NCBI GenBank assembly: GCA_902728285.1
Contig: CACVBU010000178.1
Span: 806,001-870,000 of the forward strand
Source of the DNA: Clytia hemisphaerica
Taxonomy: Eukaryota; Cnidaria; Hydrozoa; Leptothecata; Clytiidae
DNA length: 64,000 nucleotides
Reading direction: 5' to 3'
Part shown: one piece after another, positions 58,200 through 64,000 of the stretch
Layout of the letters: each line of letters opens with the position of its first letter
How positions within the stretch are numbered: the first letter of the stretch is position 1
Notes under the pieces: model-generated
Told to the model about the DNA's origin: nothing
The model's input: only the letters and a program-made list of their open reading frames with translations
Database searches by the model: none
Translations under genes and position numbers: made by a program

Positions 58200-58680
58200 A
58201 AAAATGAAATCCGAGTTGATTGCTAGCTCGAAAATCTTTTTGGGAAAATGGAAAAGCGAGTAACAGTTAAGTGACGTCATAACTTTCACTTCATCATAAT
58301 TTAGCTAGCTCGAAAATTGCTAACTCGAAAATTTCTAACTCGAATTTTGGTAACTCGATAATTCCGGGCCTAGGTTTTCCGGGCCTCGTTTCATTTTTGT
58401 TGTTTTATTTTGTCGAACAACTGGTCCGTCGAACTGATGCGCTGTCGAACAACTGATCGCTTAGTTGTTCGACAGACCACTTGTTCGACAAATGAGTGTC
58501 GAACAAGTGGGTGTCTAACAACCATACAGTCGAACAAGTGGATGTCGAACAAGTAACTGTCGAACAACTAAGCGATCAGTTGTTCGACAGCGCATCAGTT
58601 CGACATTTTTTAGGATTTGTCGAACAAATGCACCGTCGAACAAGTATACTGTCGAACAAGTGGGATTTCCCCTATGTTTC
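58200..58680 (-). repeat. Inverted partial copy of composite repeat blocks
   Basis: 58200-58375 is an inverted CGAGTTAGC tract (GCTAGCTCGAAAATTGCTAA, with GTGACGTCATAAC). 58415-58675 is a GTTCGACA tract with its own inverted pair: GTCGAACTGATGCGCTGTCG at 58431 and its inverse at 58585-58604. The 6921-type family that separates these tracts in the 48.6- and 50.5-kb copies is absent here. Confidence 0.8.
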
Positions 58681-58689
58681 TTCAGTTTT

Positions 58690-59583
58690 TTTGTGTTTAT
58701 TTGTAAATCGCAGGACTTTACATTTGTCAGCATTAAACTCCATGGACCAGTCCTTTTCCCATCCTGTAGATGACTGATGTTGTTTTTTCTGAAAGCTAGA
58801 TTTCCTAGTGTGACTAACTGCCTGGGTGCAAGTTACCCGATATCTCACGGTAGTTTCTGGATAAACAGATAAAACGAGCCCTAAGGAGGCTTGTTTGCAA
58901 TCAGGGGTTTGTATAAGTGTAGTGAGAACTTGTTGAACTGAGGTTAGACATCACATCTGGCACTCTAGCTAAGTCCTGCTAAGAGAGGAAGGGGCTCCGC
59001 AAAGAGCTATCAAAGAAAAAAATGAATCGATTTGAGTCCACTGGCAACAAACAACACAACAGCACAACAAACAAAGAAAAGAAAAATGTAGAAAGACAGA
59101 CGAAAGGAAACATGATTCAAAACAAGAAACACCATAAATATGTAGAATATGCAACTCAACACGTCTCAACTGTCAACACACATAATGCAGCAACTCTTAC
59201 CAGTCTACTCAAGTGCTCATAGTTAGTGCCAGCATCTTTGTTTATACTGCACATGCTGCGGGCGGACTTTATCCGCCCAAATAAAAAAGGGCGGAAGAAA
59301 TTTCCCGCGCGTTCTGTTAAATACCAAAGACACGTGGGCTGGTGCATATGTTTTCCCCGAAACAACCTAACGCATGTTTGTCTAGAAACTTAGCTTACGA
59401 ATCCAATCTAAAAAGCCTGGGCATGAAGTAGTTTGCCGTAAAGTATTGAAATCGTAACCCAAGAGTGTTTTTATCATCCAAGATGGCATGCGAGCAGGGA
59501 AGGACTATATATTGAGTAGATTTTGCCCATGTGCTTTGCTAGAATTTGATTATTTTAAAGTGTCTATACAGAATTTAAACAAA
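58690..59583 (+). promoter_or_regulatory. Upstream region of the right-edge gene
   Basis: No gene recognised. ATCCAAGATGGCATGCGAGC at 59475-59494 contains a YY1-like CAAGATGGC about 100 bases before the start codon, a spacing often seen near animal transcription starts, and CTATATATTGAG follows at 59505. Both are suggestive only. Confidence 0.3.
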
Positions 59584-62500
59584 ATGACTATGTTAGCTGG
59601 CTCTCCATTGCTGGCACAGGCAGATCACAGGTAATTGCTCTTTTTAATTTTTCCAAAAACTCAAAATTTATGATTGTTTTGAGATGTTCAGACTTGAAAT
59701 ATTCAAAAATGACTTTCCTTCGTTTACTTGAAGAATTCCAATAACAATAGTATTAGCAGTGGGTGTTAAAAATTCATGCAGTTGGGCTGGTGGGTACTCT
59801 GTACCAGAGTGTATCTCACATTTACCGTGAAGTATCATTTATAAATACAACACTTCTCTCGTTGTCTCCCCCCTCTATCTCACCTACATGAGAAACAACA
59901 ATGACAACAGACCATCTACCATGAATTTCGAAATAAGCTGTAGATATGGGGTTTGTGTTGTTTTTGAAAAAGTTTCTGGGTTTTTGAAATGGTTAAAAAC
60001 ACATGTGAAGGTATGCGAAGGTATGTACACTGCAACTTTGTATAAAATGCTGCGCCAACAAACCTTGGTTAGGGGTCACTCACAACATATCGATTCTTCC
60101 CACGACTAACGTCAAATTGACGCTAAGGGGTGGGGAGTTCGAGTCTGTGACGCTAAGAAATTTCACCAGAAATATCGATTTTTGAGACTTTCATTCCATG
60201 ACTAATGTTTATACTTTCCATATTTCTTTTCCTCCTTTTATATACCTAAGTACCAGTCAGGTGTTTAAGATAAATACGGCAATTATTGCTCTTTTTGGCA
60301 ATTATTGATCTTTTCAACGATGAAATGCTGAATCAGCAGAAAAATAAAAAAAGCAAGTAAATGAAAATTGCCGTTTTCGGCAATTATTGCTGTTTTTGGA
60401 AAGAAAAGTTGATTTTATTATTGAACACATGGTATTTGACACCCTCGCGATAAGTAGGCCCACTGTGCCTCGTTTAGTTTTGTTTTCAACTGGTTTTTGT
60501 TGGAAGTGCTGATAGCAAAATCGAGTCATATGTAAACAAACTTACAACCGGGGTTTTGTTATCTCTTTCTGGCTGTGTTTCGGCATCTTTACATGTTATT
60601 TTTAGAACTTTTCATGTAATTGAGCAACGAAAAATTAAAAAAATCACTTAAAAATCGGAAAAACCTTTTTCTCGATGTAATTTTACAATCATCAGACACC
60701 TCTGACATTTCTGCCCTTAAAGGACAACACATTTTGCTGATCCAGCATTTCATCGTTGAAAAAATTACCGTTTTCGGAAATAATTGCCGAAAAGAGCAGT
60801 AATTGCCAGTCAGGAGTAATACCTTAAACAAAGCGTATACCTTGTTTAGGATGTACCTTAAACAAGGTACATGCATATACCTTGTTTAAGGTATGTATGT
60901 AATGTAATAGTTTATTTCAAGTTGACGAACAGGTAGCAACAAAGGCTAATAAAAGTCAACGCTACTTTACAATTTGTAAGGTGATTACAGTTGAGGCACA
61001 AGGGCCTCTAAACCGTTCTTGTACAAAAAATCTTTTTAAAATATAATTTTTCACGAGGGCTTCCTCGTACCCTCCATTTAAAATCGTCCTTCGATCTGGC
61101 TTTATTCATCTCGTCTGCTCTCTTTTTCCACTCTTTGATTTGTTCCCTCTCCATTTTTGTCAAGTCGTCGGTGATACTTAATTTCACGTACGTCTCGTGT
61201 TGTTTCAATTCAGTCAATTCTTCATGAATCTGTATTGTTATGACGTCTTTGAATACAACTTGATTGGGCGCATAACCTTAGATTCTTTTCCAACACGAGA
61301 GACGTAGGTGGGTTGAGTCTTTAATTACGTCCATCAAAGTCAGTAACGAATCGATATCTTCTTTATTTTCATTTTATTTACCCCATGGATATGATATTTG
61401 CGTCTGTCGATAGTTTCCTTTGGTCCTCAATTTGTTCGTCGATTTTTTCCTCGGGTAGTAGCTGTTTCATGCTATTTACGCTTAATTGATCATTGTTTTT
61501 AGTCGCTTCAGCAAAACTTTTCTTACGTGGTTCTGTTGTGGTTTGAATTTTTGCAGTCTTGTTATTCAAGTCTCTTCTATCTTGGATGTTAGTTTTTTTT
61601 CTGCGTTGGGAAAACTGGCTCTGTATTAGATGGTAATTTGATTTTCCTTGATGTATTCTGATATCTTGCCTGTAATTTTGATCATTGTGTTTAGACTTTT
61701 TCACCTCACTTTTGACTTTTTTATACTTTCGCACGATTTTTCTTTATAACTGTGCGGAAGCTTTTTCTTTCCACTTGATTAGGAACTTTCTAACCGAGTT
61801 CTTTGCCGGAGCAACAGTTATACACACGTTTTTTCGGTACCTTTATTTAAAAACATATTTAACTGGTATGGTGGTAGTCCAGTGCAGGCATAATGTAGCG
61901 TTCGTTGGCATTTATGACATTGAATTCTCATTTTTTCATCGTCTTTTATACAATATGCTCGGTACATCGATTGTTGTCACTCGCATCTTCATCAGGGATC
62001 AGGATCTTGCCAGGTGATGTCGTTTTTGGTTGAAATTTGGCTATTTTTTCCATATTTTTAAAATTTTATTGAAAATTCTTCATTTTGAAAAATAAACGAA
62101 GAGCACAACCTTTCTGTTTGACGTCAAATTTATTATAGTGATGATCTTCAGGTAGGGGTACCTTGGTTAAGATATTTTTTAAGATTTCCTGAAAAACATC
62201 GATTTTAAATGTGTTATAGGAAAAAGGGCATGTTGAATTTTAGCACATAGGAAAGAGGAGTCTTTGATTGACCAAGTAGTGAAAAAATTATCAAAATCTA
62301 CAGACGGAATCTTTTTTCATCTTTGTTTTATCTTTGGAACTAGATTTGGAACCATAAATTCAGGGGAAGAAGACACGAAGCAAAGAAGAATAGTTAATAA
62401 TACCTTAAACAAGGTGTATACCTTATTTAGGATGTACCTTAAACAAGGTACATGCATATACCTTGTTTAAGGTAGGGGTACCTTGTTCAAGGTATTTTTA

Positions 62501-64000
62501 AAGATTTCTTGAAAAAACGTCTGGTACCATTTTAAATTGTTTTGTATTTTTTGTGTAAAGCTCTTTCTACACCCTTTAAAAAAGCCAATTTCGTTTCATG
62601 TAGACTGGACTTTAAGGTTGTTTTAAAATTGAAGATTGTGATCAATTCCGGCTATGGAATTTTCTAAAAATCACCATGGGAATTCAGTTTCTCGTGCTCT
62701 TTCCAATGGTATAGACGAGAGAGTGCCCTTTTTCCTAGTTTGGAAAATATTCCCACTACTTCCTAAATAGGAAGTATCAAACAATAGAAATTTGGAATTC
62801 TTACTTGAACAAGGTATACGCCTTGTTTAAGGTATTACTCCTGACTGATTGCTGTTATCTTAAACACCCAACTGAGTACCGTCAACTGCTCTAACTTGGG
62901 ACTATCTGACAAAACATGGGACGGCAATTCGGCCCCCATTTCACCAAACCTCCAAAGTCATTTGATTTGATTTAATGAACGACGTATTAAAAAATACACA
63001 ATTTCTCTTTCGCACCGAGTAGGCTTTTAAATTGAAATATGAAAAAAATCCGTAGTGGGACACACGCAAGTGTCTGTGCACTCTAAGAGGAACGAAGAAG
63101 TATGATTGATAAACTTGGTGGAGTTATCAAAACAAATTTTGTTGTCAAAAAGATTTAACAGTAAGTGAAAATACAGACCAGATATCAACCAGTCCCAAGT
63201 TAGAGCAGTTGATGGTATTCGTTCGGTTCGTTATTTTATAGAACAATATTAACCAAAACGAATGGCCCGATGTTTATGTCTCAAGTTCCTTTTGTTTAGA
63301 CGGTCCGCGAGGCCCTTGAATTTTGCCGATGGTTGGTCTTTTGTTGATGCTATTCTGTTGATTATGATTACGAAGATAATTAGTCCCAGCAACTTTCCGA
63401 AAAAAGTTTTGAATTTATCTCCATTATTTTTAAAATGTAAACTGAGCAAGCCATAGCAAAATTAAAGATGGCTGATGAAGCAATGATGAAAGTGAATGAG
63501 AAAATTTAGAGTCTATCAATTTTTGATGATCTTTGATGTTAAGAGTTGGGGATGGGGGGGTTTTCAAATTAGCGTCTATTTGACGTTAGTCGCGGGAAGA
63601 ATCGATATGTGAGTGACCCCTTAAAGGTTTTTAAATAAGATAAGAATGATATCGTTTACTTACTCATCAATTTCAATTCGCAAAAAAACTTTTTCACATT
63701 GGATTGACACAGATAGATTTGGAGCAATTAAATAGAAATAGAAACAGAAAAAGCAAAAATATGATTCTAAAATAGACCTTTTCGCCGGTGTTATACCCTT
63801 TATGTCCCCCCATATGTTTTGTCTGGTTTGGTGAAGTGTTCTAGAAATTATGGAATTTTTGTATTTTTGAGATGCCATAACTTACTTGAGTACAATGAAA
63901 AATATTTATGAAAATGGTTACAGAAGTCATAACATTTTTGATTTTTTCACATTTCAGCCTACTTGGTTTCACAGAGGATTTTTCAAGTTATTTCGACCAA
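59584..64000 (+). CDS. Unrecognised gene, first exon and start of second
   Basis: Exon 1 runs from ATG at 59584 to 59630 (donor GTAATT) and reads MTMLAGSPLLAQADH plus two bases. An excellent acceptor (TTTTTTCACATTTCAG) at 63957 opens exon 2 at 63958, which continues in the matching phase as SLLGFTEDFSSYFDQ and leaves the window. AACAAA before the ATG is a fair start context. The two exons join without a stop and both read as plausible coding sequence, which is the evidence for the gene. I do not recognise the product. The 4.3-kb intron is almost entirely transposon DNA, including a 3.5-kb TIR element. Confidence 0.6.
60248..60890. repeat. GGCAATTATTG foldback and ACCTTAAACAAGG repeats
   Basis: GGCAATTATTGCTCTTTTTG and TTTTCAACGATGAAATGCTG at 60280-60333 pair with CAGCATTTCATCGTTGAAAA and AATAATTGCCGAAAAGAGCA at 60741-60801. 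Next come ACCTTAAACAAGG / CCTTGTTTAAGGT units at 60823-60893, which recur at 62150-62180, 62403-62500 and, inverted, at 62808-62845 with the shared phrase AGTCAGGAGTAATACC. Confidence 0.75.
60893..61745 (-). mobile_element. LINE ORF1-like fragment
   Basis: Minus-strand frames: KVKSEVKKSKHNDQNYR and a basic, Gln-rich stretch with EPRKKSFAEATKNND (61734-61378), then after a break SLLTLMDVIKDSTHLRL, a stop, and YAPNQVVFKDVIT, LTKMEREQIKEWKKRADEMN and DDFKWRVRGSPREKLY (to 61008). The TDDLTKMEREQIKE segment with RVRG-P resembles ORF1 proteins of invertebrate LINEs from memory. The 3' end has an ATTACATTACATACATAC tail. Inactive. Confidence 0.6.
62879..63215. mobile_element. 337-bp TA-flanked MITE nested in the TIR element
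   Basis: CCGTCAACTGCTCTAACTTG and GGACT at the left pair with AGTCCCAAGTTAGAGCAGTT and GATGG at the right, each flanked by TA (62877-62878 and 63216-63217). No coding content. Confidence 0.9.

Larger units (their letters stand above)
60072..63620. mobile_element. 3.5-kb TIR element with TTA target duplication
   Basis: GGGGTCACTCACAACATATC and a further 30 bases (TTCTTCCC, CGACTAACGTCAAAT, GACGCTAA) at the left have a nearly exact inverse at the right, differing by a 3-bp gap and a few bases. Both ends are flanked by TTA (60069-60071 and 63621-63623). A 3-bp TTA target fits PIF/Harbinger transposons. No transposase frame is visible; the interior is filled by other repeats, including a LINE piece and a 337-bp MITE. 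Non-autonomous by appearance. Confidence 0.82.

Noticed and set aside
61685-62017. 110-residue plus-strand frame
   Set aside because: Overlaps the LINE ORF1-like fragment on the other strand and shows no domain.
63249-63456. Overlapping small open frames on both strands with a membrane-like stretch
   Set aside because: Inside the TTA-flanked element, no start or splice context, and opposite-strand overlap suggests chance.
1-64000. rRNA, snRNA or LTR retrotransposon
   Set aside because: Looked for conserved cores and long terminal direct repeats; none recognised.

Overview
The window looks like nuclear DNA of an animal, most likely an aquatic invertebrate (non-bilaterian such as cnidarian or sponge is my guess, not proven). 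It is AT-rich, genes are split by GT-AG introns, and almost everything between exons is transposon-derived: non-LTR retrotransposon fragments, tRNA-headed SINE-like repeats, many short inverted-repeat elements and several tandem arrays. Two of the four genes encode proteins of cilia or flagella, so the organism has motile or sensory cilia and probably flagellated sperm.

Layout. 1-3397: homogeneous 173-bp satellite array, entering from outside the window. 3822-5215: 5'-truncated retrotransposon on the minus strand. 5281-6283: 1-kb foldback element. 7308-16161 (+): at least 11 exons of a QRICH2/C16orf96-type (DUF4795) sperm-flagellum protein, with a possible alternative last exon at 16707-16753. 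16.8-35.6 kb: gene desert full of foldback and MITE-like elements, a 19-bp array (24.0 kb), a 32-bp array (30.7-31.5 kb) and a 1.6-kb TIR element at 28167-29800. 35822-38154 (+): complete four-exon gene for a secreted Ser-rich, Cys-rich, probably GPI-anchored mucin-like protein. 40979-46946 (-): complete IFT20 gene whose 5.5-kb intron consists largely of a foldback element that has itself been invaded by a LINE. 48.4-52.8 kb: two near-identical copies of a composite repeat, separated by a single N and a LINE scrap; the second copy carries a 692-bp near-perfect palindrome that the first lacks. 54.8-55.8 kb: decayed LINE endonuclease domain. 57.9-58.7 kb: G-rich MITE and an inverted third copy of parts of the composite repeat. 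59584-64000 (+): first exon and start of the second exon of an unrecognised gene, whose intron holds a 3.5-kb element with 50-bp inverted ends and TTA target duplications.

No operon-like or shared regulation is evident. Exon phases are consistent in all four reconstructed genes, which is the main support for them. The most unusual theme is the number of independent short elements built on one plan: TA (or TTA, TTAA) target duplication, long inverted ends, and an interior of short tandem repeats or G-tracts, with several about 306-309 bp long.

Limits: all calls are by eye. Element families, divergence and protein homologies were not searched, and splice sites are unsupported by RNA.
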